Below are positions 7,786-18,200 of a stretch of DNA of 64,000 nucleotides, in pieces. The stretch is from Treponema sp. CETP13 (GTDB lineage: Bacteria; Spirochaetota; Spirochaetia; Treponematales; Treponemataceae), in the NCBI GenBank assembly GCA_001885315.1, contig MLPZ01000017.1:1-64000 (forward strand), in the 5' to 3' direction. The position numbers and the translations under genes were made by a program. The notes below the pieces were generated by a model. The model did not search any database and was not told the DNA's origin. It saw only the letters and a program-made list of their open reading frames with translations. Position 1 is the first letter of the stretch. Each line of letters begins with the position of its first letter.

Positions 7786-10700
7786 TTATTCAGTTATATT
7801 AAGATAATAACTTGAAGGAACTTCATAACCGTAAGAGCCGTTGCTGTTACAAGGACTGTCTGTTACCTTGACTGCAACAAGAATTTCCTGAGTATAATCA
7901 GAATCTGTCTGAATAACAAAACGTCCGATTACAGTTACAGGATAGACCTTGTTTTCCATCTTGACGGATGTCTTAATGTAATAATACGGCATAGTAAATG
8001 AAGTCTTTGCAACTCCGGCATTACCTGCAACGTAGGAAGCCTTATTTTCATTGAGTTTTCTCAATCGTGCATCACTAATGGCATTCAGTCTGTTTTCTTC
8101 TGTTTTTTCTTCATCTACAACAGTAATTTCAATAGTTTCACCATTAGCATTTACTTCTGGAACACTCTTGTATACAGTTTCGTAAGTTACGGAGCTTTCA
8201 TCAATTACTACATCCTTAAGAAGGAACTTTGTTTTGAAAAACTCATCAGTTACAGCATCTGACGGATTACGTGCATAATATCCGTAGTCCTTTGCATGGC
8301 GGACCGTGAAGCTATAGTTGCCGTCAGAACCATTTGCAGCGCAGTTTACAAGTTCTTTCTGAAGCTTTCCAGAAAGGTCTTTCTGAGAGTCCTGCATGAC
8401 AGTTGTTGCCTCCGTAAAGCTTTCGTAAGTAACACTTGTAATTTTTGTACTTGATGAAGTATCTGTATTTTTGAAAATACCAGATACAGTCTCACCATCC
8501 CCTACAATCAGCATACTTGCATTTTCATCAGAGTAACTATACTTAGCAGCTAAAACATTATTTGCTGTTGCAACCTTACTGCTTATTTTTGCCACATAGA
8601 AATCCTCTTTTTTAATTTCAAAGTTAACTTCTTTTGTTTCAGAAGAAGAAATTACTTCTACAGTTCCTGAATATGCTCCATTAACTGCAAAATACAATGT
8701 ACCAGAACCTTCACCTTTACTTATTTTTTCATGCTGCCTTATTATATATTCTGTATAACCGTCTTTCTGAGTAACAGAAGAATAGCCTTTAGATAGTGAA
8801 AGTCCTGTATACTGTGAAGTTGGGATGCGGACAGTAATGCTTTCACTTGAAGGATAAACTTCATAAGGTACATAAATGACAGAAGGATTAGAAGCGATTT
8901 CTGCTGTAGTGCCGTCAATAATAAAGCTATTAACATTAAGATAAGGAGCTGTAGGAGCTTCACCAGGATTAACAAAGTCAGCCATTTTATAATGAGTATA
9001 ACCACCTGCTGTTTCTGTCACCCAGCTACCGTTAGTATAAGCCTCACAGTCTCTTCTTTCGACAGTAACAGTAATTACTGTACTGTGTGCTTTGCCCCTT
9101 CCATCCTTATAATTGATTGTAAGAGAACCGTTTCCAACAATAGTTTTTGTAGTGTCTTTGCTTACAGTAGGTGTAAGATAAGCATGATTAAGTTTTGAAA
9201 ACTTTGTACCTGAGTCAGACTCTTCACCAAACCAAGAACGGAACAAAAATCCAGAACCTTTGTGGTAAGGAATAGATGAAACAGAATTAGGACGAACCAG
9301 AACACTGTTATTCAAAAGTTCCTGAGTAGAAATCGTATAAGGCGTACAAATATCGTAACGTACTCCATTAATATGGCTAAGGTTCTTTCTCGTGTTTTCT
9401 CCATCATTTCTGTAATTATATACTTCTGTACCATTAAACTTAAGCGACATTCGTCCACGGCTTCTAAACACATGACAACAACACCACTGCCACCAGTCAT
9501 CATTTTCCATCCATGCGCTCCAGGAAGCTGTAATAGTCGGAACTGACGGATTATGAGCAATGGCATGATATGTATTTCTCCATATATACTCACGTGTTAC
9601 AAGCCAGTTATCGACACCCAAGCTTCTAAGAGTAGTTATAAAACTGTTTTTATATAAATGTGCATTTTTATAACTTTCCCATGCACCATTACCCTGGATT
9701 TCCTTCGGCAAATCCTTGTAATAATCCCAAAGATGACAGAGGTGGTAAACAGTCTCCGTAGAAGAAGAGTTTGCTCTATCTGGATAAAAATAAATCATAC
9801 CGTCATTTGGAGTCATAGATGTATTTTTTTGAATATTATTTCCATTGTAGGATTCAAAAAATTGAGTAAATTTCTTTGTTCTATCTTTTTTTAGAATCGT
9901 GTTTCCTAAACTACAGTACACTGCATCTTTTCTTCCAGTTGGATCTGGAGTCCAATCCTTATTCTTCAGTTCTTCAATGAAACCTACAGCATTTTCATTC
10001 TTGATTTTCAAAGAGAAAACCATTTCCTCTCCGTCACCAAGGGTAATGCTTGTAAGCTTGCCCTTTGCATCATAGCCGGGCTTTGTCCACGCTCCGGCCT
10101 TGGTCAGGTCAATAAGCTCAATATCATAATTCTCATAAAAAGCAGAGTAGTAGAAGCTTTTCTTTGTAGCGTATGTACCGTTTGTATCATTAGGAAGCGT
10201 TGCCCTGACAGTAAGGTCAAAGTTACACTCAGTATGCGGTATAATTCCAACAGTCAGAAAGACTTTTTCAAGTCCGTCTTTTTTATCAACCTTAATTTCC
10301 CTTGTAACATTTCCAACAGAAATTTCAGATACATTGTCTGGAGTACAGTGTCCTGTATTACCTTCAGAAGGAATACAAGCAACTACACTGCTTCCTTTCA
10401 GAATATCAATTTCAAGGTCAGAAGGATAATAAGCAACCTGGAAATACTTTACATTAGCAGTATCAGGATTATCGTTTGAAAGAAGAGTCAAAAGATTACC
10501 TGACATATCATAAAGACTTAATTCGACATTGTACTCAACATAAACCTTAAGGGAAGGAAGGTTTGCAGAACTTGCACCAACCATAGAGGCTGTTACTGTA
10601 CCTGCAACGCCGCCCGGATAATCAACCTTTCCTGTAATACGAAGCTGTTTTTTTGCAGTATCATCTTCAACAGTAAAGTAGTTTGTAATGTTTCCAGTAA

Positions 10701-13700
10701 GACCTGAAGAACCTGTTGTCATCTGAGTAATCCAGTTTATAGTTGCGTTTTCTGGATTAGTTCTGTAGTTTACGACTTCAGTATAACCAGGAATAACATG
10801 AATGCTTCCCGTATCAAAAGAAATTTCTGCATTTGCCTTTACGATTACAGTACACATTGCAGTCTTTCCGTTAGGGAGCTTTGCAATTACCTGAGTCTGG
10901 CCAACAGACTTAGGAGTTACAGTACATGTTGCACCCTTTGCCTTGCTTACGGCTACAATGTTCTGTCCTCCAACCTTTACAGCTGACCAAGAAATTGTCT
11001 TATAATCAGCATCAGTACCATTTGTAAGCTCTGCTGTAAGAGTAAATGAACCGTCATCTTTATATACAGTTTCAAGAGATGTATTAAGATTGATTAAAAC
11101 TTCTCCATGTTCTTCTACTATTATATAAAGCTGCTGAACTACACCAGTCTTTTCATGTTCGCATACAAGAACATATTCTCCTCCATGATTAAACGTTACG
11201 TATACATCAGGACCGTAAGCAGTTTTATCCGGGCTTTCATCAAGCAGAGAAAGTCCGGCATCCTTATTTGCTACACTCCACTTAAGGTTGAACCGTTCAG
11301 TAGCATCAAGACCTTCACCGCTTATTACGGCTGAGAAAGTTTTACTTGTTCCGGCTTCTACCGTAATAATTGAGTTACCAAGAGAAATAGTTGGAACATT
11401 TGGATCTGGTACAGTAACTGCAACAAGCATTTCTGTAGTAGCAAGAACAGTACCGTCAGAAGTAACCATAGAAGCTGTAAGCGAGGCAGTTCCATAGCTT
11501 AAACCACAAACCCATGCTACAGCATTAGACCCCTGGATTATACATACGTTTTCATTAGATGAAGAGTATTTGATTTCAAAAGACTCTTCTACAGAAGGAA
11601 CCTGCAGCGGGAAGAAATAAAGTTTTTCAGAACTGATGTTTGCAGAAGTCTTTTCAAAAGCAAAGGTGTCATAATTGCTTATCATAACAAGAATGTCTGC
11701 CTGTTTTGAAGCTTTTGCATGTTTTACATGAATCTTTGTAGTTCCGGTTCTTCCTGTAGGCATTACAGAACATTGTTCTGCAACAGAAGTAAGTCCTATA
11801 AGGTTATAGTCATCTGCCCACCAGATAAAATCCTTACCGTCAGTAGGTTCTCCGTTCACTAAAGTTGCAGTAATTGTAGAAAGAGTATTCTGAGTTGGCT
11901 TCAATTTCAAAACATTGTTTGAAATTGAAATATAAACACCGTCTTCGATTTTATCTTCAATAATTACAAGTACAGTTTTAGAATAACTCTCGCTGAAGCG
12001 TGTATTGTAAACTGTGATATAACCGATTCCGGTATTAAGACCTTTTATATACGCAGCCCCAGAAACGGAGCTTACAAGCATTAATGACGGATTACTTCCC
12101 TGAAACTTAAAGTAGTTATTATCACTGTCACCGTTACCGCCAATCATAGAAGCAGTAAGAGTGGTACTCATTCCCTTCTTAAGGGTAATAATGTTTGTAT
12201 TTGTAGAAATATAAGGCTTATTTGTAATAACTCCAGAATCAAGAACTGTAACAATAAGCTTGAGTGCATAAGGACACTTTTTATGAGTTACCTTAACTTC
12301 ACAGGTTCCTGGAGAATTGGCACTGAGTAAAGCAGAGGTACCGTTATTTGCAACTACATCTACAATCCTTGTATCAAGAGATGACCAGGACCAGTCAAAA
12401 TTATCTATTGAATCACTGTTTACAAGAGAAACTGTAGCCGTAACATAGTTACCCTGAATTGCAGTAATTACATTATTGGAAGTAGTAATATAAGGAATTG
12501 TAGAAGCATCAGGACTCTGATTTACAATAACAACTACTTCTTTTTCAAAATCTGCATCTGGATGACGGATAAAGATTTTGGTAGTTCCGTTCTTTACCGA
12601 CTTAATGTAACAGGTATTAGAAAAGTTTACATAAGAGACAGTTGCAATAGAAGTGTCTTCACTTTCAAAGGTAAAACCTTTTGGAACAGAAGCAGAATCA
12701 GACTGCTCTGTGTGATTTACGGTTGCGACAAGAGAAACTTCTTCCTGCCCTGCATAAAGTTCAAACACCTCCTGGTTTACTGAAATATAGCAGGAGTCTT
12801 CATTTATAAACTCATACTGATTACCTGTCTGAAGATTAATGACAAGTACATTCTGTGAAAGAGGATGACTGATTGTAAGTGTAGCCTTTGAAGAAGCAGA
12901 AAGCGAAGTTACCGTAAAATAATTGTTGTTTGCAGAAACTTCATAATCATCGTTTGAGAGTTTATAGGTTAGTTTACTGTAAGCATTTTCATTAATGTTG
13001 AAAAGTTCAACACTGAAAGAAAGAGAGCGGTTTATGTCTTCAAAATAAAGAACGTTCTGAGAAGTAGAAATATAACAGTCTTTTGCTTCATCAATTATAC
13101 CCTCTTCTGTTACATTAACTGTAAAGAAGACGTCATCGCAACCGGAAGCACCAGCTTTTATAACAGCGGTTCCCACCTTAAGTCCTTCGACAATGCAGGT
13201 TCTGTTAGAATTTTCAGTCGAAATAGAAACAAAAGATGGTCCCTGAGTTACGGTCCATGAAATATCAGAACCAGAATCAAAGCCTATAGTTTCAAGATAC
13301 AGGTTTACTTTTTGAGATGTTTTAATGGTTTCATTAGTTTTATATGTATAAATGCTCTTTACCATGTATTCATTAAATTCTTCTTCAGTATCATAAGAAA
13401 CAACAGTAAACTTAACAGGATATTTACAGTACGGATGAGTTGCTGTAACAGTACTTCTTGAGCCACCAGAACCGGAAGCAGGAGCTGTTATGACACATTC
13501 AGTTTCATTCCCGCTTATTGTTGCATTGCCTTCACAAGACCATACAATGTCAGAAGAATTACCGCTACCTGAGAATGAAATATTTACTGTTCTGTTTTCA
13601 CCATTTTTAAGAGTGACAACAGATGCACTTGAAAGATTAAGATAAGAAACGGGTTCTTCAGCAGCCTTCTCTGGAGAAACAACAACAGTAATTCTTGTTG

Positions 13701-15249
13701 AATAAGTTGCTTTTGGATGACTTATATCAATATAGGCAGTACCAACAGTAACAGGTTCAATTATTGCATAAGCAGTCGTACTTTCAGCTACGACAGAACG
13801 TGCAAAAAGGCTCTTAGATGTTCCATTACCGCTTTTCCAGTTAATGACCTTTGAAGAAGAGCCGTCTGCTGCATCATTTGTAATAGTCCACTTAAGGTTC
13901 TTAATATCATTTTCAGAAGCATTTCTTAAGACAATATTTATCTGCTGCGGAGAATCAGAAGGAGACATCCTTATATAATTCTGGCTTGTTGTAATATAAC
14001 AAGTAGCACCCGAAGCTTCTGAAGTAACATTACGGACTAAAACCACAAAGCTTCTTGAAGGAACGCCAGGATAAGATACAGTAACCTTTACACTACCTGT
14101 TTTCTTACCCTTAATGTTGATCTTGTCTCCGGACAGTTCAGAACTGCCGTTATATATGGTATATTCAATATATTCGTCTGCATCATCAGAAAAGCTCCAA
14201 GAGTAAAGTGCAGGATTAACATCAGCCGCATAATTTAAAAGACTAAGAGAAACACTTTCATAAGAAGTATCAGAAACAGTTACAAGGTTCTGAGACGGTT
14301 CAATATAAGCTGTTTCAGCCTGAGCTATTACACGAACAAGAATATCAAGGTCGTAGTAACTTTGAGGATGATGACATCTTACATAACACTCGCCTTCTTC
14401 ATAAGCTTTTAGAGAAACATTAAGGTTTCCGCTTCCGGTAACTACAACCGGACGGGATGAAATTTCGTTACCTAAAGAATCAACAACTGAATATTCAAAA
14501 CCGCTTGCATAATCTGTAACAAGAGGATTAACAAGGTCTACTGCAAATTCTGCCGTATCAGACTCAGAAAGATTAATTGTAATTACATTTTCAGAAGTCG
14601 TAATATAGCACTGGCTTGTACCGTCAGAAGAACAGTCTACAAGCATTGAATAGCCATAGGCAGCCTTACCATGCTTTACGGTTACTTTGGCAATACCTTC
14701 ATTCTTTCCTGTAATCCAGCAGTAATTACCTTCTTTCTGCAGAGATGCTACAGAAGATTTATCAATAGTCCAGTCAAATCCGTTTATATCAGATGCCGTA
14801 CCGCCAAAAAGAGCTGCACTTACCCTTACAGTTTCATTAGGCTTTACGCTTACATAATCATTGGAAGCATAAACATAAGGATTAGTAACATTAACTGTGT
14901 AACTATCATCAGAAACAGTAATAAGGCACGAAACAGAATTTGAGCCGGAAGATGCTGTCAGCGTTGTACTTCCAGGCTTCAAACCTGTAATTATGCAGGA
15001 ATAGTTATCTGCCTTTGCAAAAATAACAGAACTGTCGTAAGACCAGGAAATACTTGCCGTATTCTGGTTCTTTGAGGCTTTAAGGTTCACAATTTCCATT
15101 GCCCCGATGCTTACAGACGTTTTATTCTTGTCAAAAGAAAGTGTTATATCGTCACTGTAATCTTCTGAAAAAGAATAAATAAAATGACAGCCTGCAAAAA
15201 CAAAAGTAAAAATTAAGCTAAAAAGCAAATACAGCTTATACTTTTTCAT
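7786..15249 (-). CDS. Giant Ig-like (Big2) repeat lipoprotein, 2,487 aa
   Basis: The N-terminus is a lipoprotein signal (M-K-K-Y-K-L-Y-L-L-F, lipobox V-F-A-G-C). From about residue 30 to 1480 there are roughly 14 units of ~90 residues, each opening with a pattern like C-Y-I-T-T-S-x-N-V-I and closing with G-x-x-x-I-x-V-x-H-P/K, as in bacterial Ig-like group 2 domains. Residues ~1690-2010 hold a non-repeat segment with a Trp-rich, W-Q-W-C-C-C patch that the paralogue lacks. The C-terminal 480 residues resemble the end of the 15267-21119 protein. It starts 17 bp after that gene and is probably co-transcribed with trbF-trbG-trbI. Likely a surface adhesin or stalk; a role in donor-recipient contact is inferred. 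Confidence 0.85.
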   Translation of the reverse strand: MKKYKLYLLFSLIFTFVFAGCHFIYSFSEDYSDDITLSFDKNKTSVSIGAMEIVNLKASKNQNTASISWSYDSSVIFAKADNYSCIITGLKPGSTTLTASSGSNSVSCLITVSDDSYTVNVTNPYVYASNDYVSVKPNETVRVSAALFGGTASDINGFDWTIDKSSVASLQKEGNYCWITGKNEGIAKVTVKHGKAAYGYSMLVDCSSDGTSQCYITTSENVITINLSESDTAEFAVDLVNPLVTDYASGFEYSVVDSLGNEISSRPVVVTGSGNLNVSLKAYEEGECYVRCHHPQSYYDLDILVRVIAQAETAYIEPSQNLVTVSDTSYESVSLSLLNYAADVNPALYSWSFSDDADEYIEYTIYNGSSELSGDKINIKGKKTGSVKVTVSYPGVPSRSFVVLVRNVTSEASGATCYITTSQNYIRMSPSDSPQQINIVLRNASENDIKNLKWTITNDAADGSSSKVINWKSGNGTSKSLFARSVVAESTTAYAIIEPVTVGTAYIDISHPKATYSTRITVVVSPEKAAEEPVSYLNLSSASVVTLKNGENRTVNISFSGSGNSSDIVWSCEGNATISGNETECVITAPASGSGGSRSTVTATHPYCKYPVKFTVVSYDTEEEFNEYMVKSIYTYKTNETIKTSQKVNLYLETIGFDSGSDISWTVTQGPSFVSISTENSNRTCIVEGLKVGTAVIKAGASGCDDVFFTVNVTEEGIIDEAKDCYISTSQNVLYFEDINRSLSFSVELFNINENAYSKLTYKLSNDDYEVSANNNYFTVTSLSASSKATLTISHPLSQNVLVINLQTGNQYEFINEDSCYISVNQEVFELYAGQEEVSLVATVNHTEQSDSASVPKGFTFESEDTSIATVSYVNFSNTCYIKSVKNGTTKIFIRHPDADFEKEVVVIVNQSPDASTIPYITTSNNVITAIQGNYVTATVSLVNSDSIDNFDWSWSSLDTRIVDVVANNGTSALLSANSPGTCEVKVTHKKCPYALKLIVTVLDSGVITNKPYISTNTNIITLKKGMSTTLTASMIGGNGDSDNNYFKFQGSNPSLMLVSSVSGAAYIKGLNTGIGYITVYNTRFSESYSKTVLVIIEDKIEDGVYISISNNVLKLKPTQNTLSTITATLVNGEPTDGKDFIWWADDYNLIGLTSVAEQCSVMPTGRTGTTKIHVKHAKASKQADILVMISNYDTFAFEKTSANISSEKLYFFPLQVPSVEESFEIKYSSSNENVCIIQGSNAVAWVCGLSYGTASLTASMVTSDGTVLATTEMLVAVTVPDPNVPTISLGNSIITVEAGTSKTFSAVISGEGLDATERFNLKWSVANKDAGLSLLDESPDKTAYGPDVYVTFNHGGEYVLVCEHEKTGVVQQLYIIVEEHGEVLINLNTSLETVYKDDGSFTLTAELTNGTDADYKTISWSAVKVGGQNIVAVSKAKGATCTVTPKSVGQTQVIAKLPNGKTAMCTVIVKANAEISFDTGSIHVIPGYTEVVNYRTNPENATINWITQMTTGSSGLTGNITNYFTVEDDTAKKQLRITGKVDYPGGVAGTVTASMVGASSANLPSLKVYVEYNVELSLYDMSGNLLTLLSNDNPDTANVKYFQVAYYPSDLEIDILKGSSVVACIPSEGNTGHCTPDNVSEISVGNVTREIKVDKKDGLEKVFLTVGIIPHTECNFDLTVRATLPNDTNGTYATKKSFYYSAFYENYDIELIDLTKAGAWTKPGYDAKGKLTSITLGDGEEMVFSLKIKNENAVGFIEELKNKDWTPDPTGRKDAVYCSLGNTILKKDRTKKFTQFFESYNGNNIQKNTSMTPNDGMIYFYPDRANSSSTETVYHLCHLWDYYKDLPKEIQGNGAWESYKNAHLYKNSFITTLRSLGVDNWLVTREYIWRNTYHAIAHNPSVPTITASWSAWMENDDWWQWCCCHVFRSRGRMSLKFNGTEVYNYRNDGENTRKNLSHINGVRYDICTPYTISTQELLNNSVLVRPNSVSSIPYHKGSGFLFRSWFGEESDSGTKFSKLNHAYLTPTVSKDTTKTIVGNGSLTINYKDGRGKAHSTVITVTVERRDCEAYTNGSWVTETAGGYTHYKMADFVNPGEAPTAPYLNVNSFIIDGTTAEIASNPSVIYVPYEVYPSSESITVRIPTSQYTGLSLSKGYSSVTQKDGYTEYIIRQHEKISKGEGSGTLYFAVNGAYSGTVEVISSSETKEVNFEIKKEDFYVAKISSKVATANNVLAAKYSYSDENASMLIVGDGETVSGIFKNTDTSSSTKITSVTYESFTEATTVMQDSQKDLSGKLQKELVNCAANGSDGNYSFTVRHAKDYGYYARNPSDAVTDEFFKTKFLLKDVVIDESSVTYETVYKSVPEVNANGETIEITVVDEEKTEENRLNAISDARLRKLNENKASYVAGNAGVAKTSFTMPYYYIKTSVKMENKVYPVTVIGRFVIQTDSDYTQEILVAVKVTDSPCNSNGSYGYEVPSSYYLNITE

Positions 15250-15266
15250 AGTTTATCCTCCTTTTA

Positions 15267-18200
15267 TTAATTACCAATGTATGCCTTAAAGTATTCAGTT
15301 TCATCTGCACAAGGACAGTTTCTAACCTGAACATAAACAGGGATTTTGTATTTTGCATAACCGTTTCCTGCAGCATAGTTTGCATATTCTACTACAAGGT
15401 TTCCTACAAAAGAGGTCTCTTTAATGGTTTCATTACGGACTTCGATGAACTTATCATCATCAATAATCAGACGGTACATATTGTTAATACCGTTTGTCTC
15501 CCAAGACCACGAACCAGAATTTGAAGTTCTATATCCGTATACAGAGTATTCATGATTATGATACAGAATAAAATCATGAGTGTTATACGAACTTCCACTG
15601 CTTGCACCGTCAACCTTATCACTTTGAACTGCACCTGCCCCTATTCCATCTTCAAGGTTTGATGTTACACGTTCAAAAGTAACGCTTTTAATATAAACAT
15701 CAGAATAAGGTTCATTTGCTGCATTTACTTCAACCTGTCCTGTAAGATATTCTCCGTCTCCCAAGAAAATCGTATTAGAAGAAGGAGAATAATAAGAATA
15801 CTTTGAATAGAGGGTATTCAAAACCGGAACATTAACATTTGCAAGCTTAAACGGCACCTGTCTTGTTATTATAGGTTTGAAAGTATGAGAAGGATAATAA
15901 ACCTTAAACTTGATGTTCTGTGTACCAAATTCCTGAGCAGCAGTACTTCCTGCTCCAGAAGAAACAACATTCTCATTTACAGCTTTTATCTGAATATTGC
16001 AGTTTGCTTCTCCCTGAACTTCAAATTCAAGAGTGCCGGAAACTATACCAGTTGAGTTTGTGTCAACATTGTTTACATGTTCAGTTATTTCCCATTCATT
16101 ATCAGAAATCTTCTTACCGTTTTTAAGTACAAGTTTTTCTCCAACTGGACCTGTTGTTGTATTGGTAACAATAATTTTTGCACAGGCAGGACGAAGTTCA
16201 TAGTTTACATACATCAGTTCAGGCTTGTTATGAACATCCTTTGGAGTAGAAGAAACTATAGTCTTATCAACAGTAAAATGATAGTTATAAGAGTTGAAGA
16301 CAGAAACAGAGTCTGTCTGTAAAGAAGCATCCGTAACCTGCAGAATAGAATTACCCTCTGTTGTTTTTCCGGTTACAGCAATTGTTCCTACACCATCAGG
16401 ATAATAATAAATATCTTTAGTTACAGGGTCAGTCCAGCTTGAAAGATATCCCGCTCCTTCAGTGTTCATATCAAAATAGCTTGAGTCACCTCTATACCAT
16501 TTTGTAATTTTATCCTTCGTCGGAACTGTTTCCCAATGCAAAGGTTTTGTTTCACCTGGGAAAAGCTGCAAAGATGTAAGATAGTATTTTTCTCTGTTAT
16601 CTACCAGAACACCATTATTGTATGTAAAATTTGTTTCATCATCATAAACAAAGAATTCAATCCGAGGAGCTTCGCTAATCTTTACTTTACAGCTTGCAGT
16701 AGAACCGTTAGAAGGAATCGTACAATAAACCGTAGCAGAACCCGGTTTCAAAGCAGAAACGGATGCTTTATTTCCCTTTGAAACAAAGCTGAAGAAATCC
16801 TGTTCTACAGAAGGGTCTTCATCATTTACGACCTTCCATTCAAGTTCTTCACCAGTATCATTTTTTACGGTAGCAATGATTGTCTGAGTATCTTCACCTA
16901 TAAGAACAGGAAGTTCCTGGTAATTCAGTGTAACAGTCGGTTCTGAAACTCCTGTTACTACAACATAAATTGTAAGAGGATTGATTGCATTTCCGTTTTC
17001 AGGAGCATGAGTTACAGTCATTGTTGTTTTTCCGGCATTAAGTGCCTGGATCTGAACATCACTTCCTGTTTTTTTTGTTGAAGTAAACTTTACATAATTG
17101 CCGGAGCTTTCATTTATTGTCCAGCCTAAACCTGCTGAATTAACATCAACAGTAGTACCATAAAGCTTTGCAGAAATATTTCTTACTTCGTCTTTATTTA
17201 AAGTAACAATAGTTGAGGAAGTATCAGGATATAAACCGATATAAGGTTTTGTTTCATCTTTCTTTGTAACGCTTACAAGAAGCTGAGCTTCAGCCTGCTT
17301 AATACCGCCTTTCGTCTGCAGTGTAGCAGTAATTGTACATGATTTTGATGTAACACCAACAGGGAGTGTTCCCGGATGCAGTGTACAGACCATATTGTTT
17401 CCAAATACGGTACACAAAGAGTTATCAGAAGATTTATAAGAAATATCACAGTCTACACCGGTAGCCGGAACTTCCATATTAATGAAAGTATCAGAACCTG
17501 TAGTAATATCAACATAACTTGAAGCAAAAGCAAAGTCTGTATAATTGCTGATGTAAAGAACAATATCTTTTGTAGAAGCGGCTTTAGGATGTGAACAGTG
17601 AATAGTTACTGTTCCTGCACTGATAGGTTCAATCACGCATGATTCACCAGTATAATTCATGGTAATCTTGTCATAGCTGTCAGCCCACCATTTAAAGTCG
17701 TAAACATCTTCTGCACTTCCGTTTACCAAAGTAGCAGTAATTGTTTTTGCATCATCAGAAGGTTTCATTTTGATAATGCTTTCAGTCATTGAGATATAGC
17801 AGTTTGAGACAACTTTAGGTTCACAGATTACAAGAATAGAACGTGTTACAGACGCTTTTGGATGTGATACTACAACCTGAGTAACACCTTCCTTAAGGGC
17901 TGTAATCTGAGCTGAATCATTGCTTGCATAAAGACGTGCAACAGAAGAATCAGCTACTTTCCAGTCAAAACCGGTCGTATCATTTGCAGTACCACCGATA
18001 AGCTCTGCCGCTACAGTCTGACTGTCACCACCAACGGTACAAGTTACTATATTGTTACAGCTGATGTACGGATCGAGAGTTGCTGCAACAGGGTCAATTA
18101 CATTGACAATAATTTCAAGAGGATATGAACAGTATTCATAGTTTTCTACGATAATCTTAGTAGAACCTATTCTCTTTCCATAAATGACCGCAACATTTCC

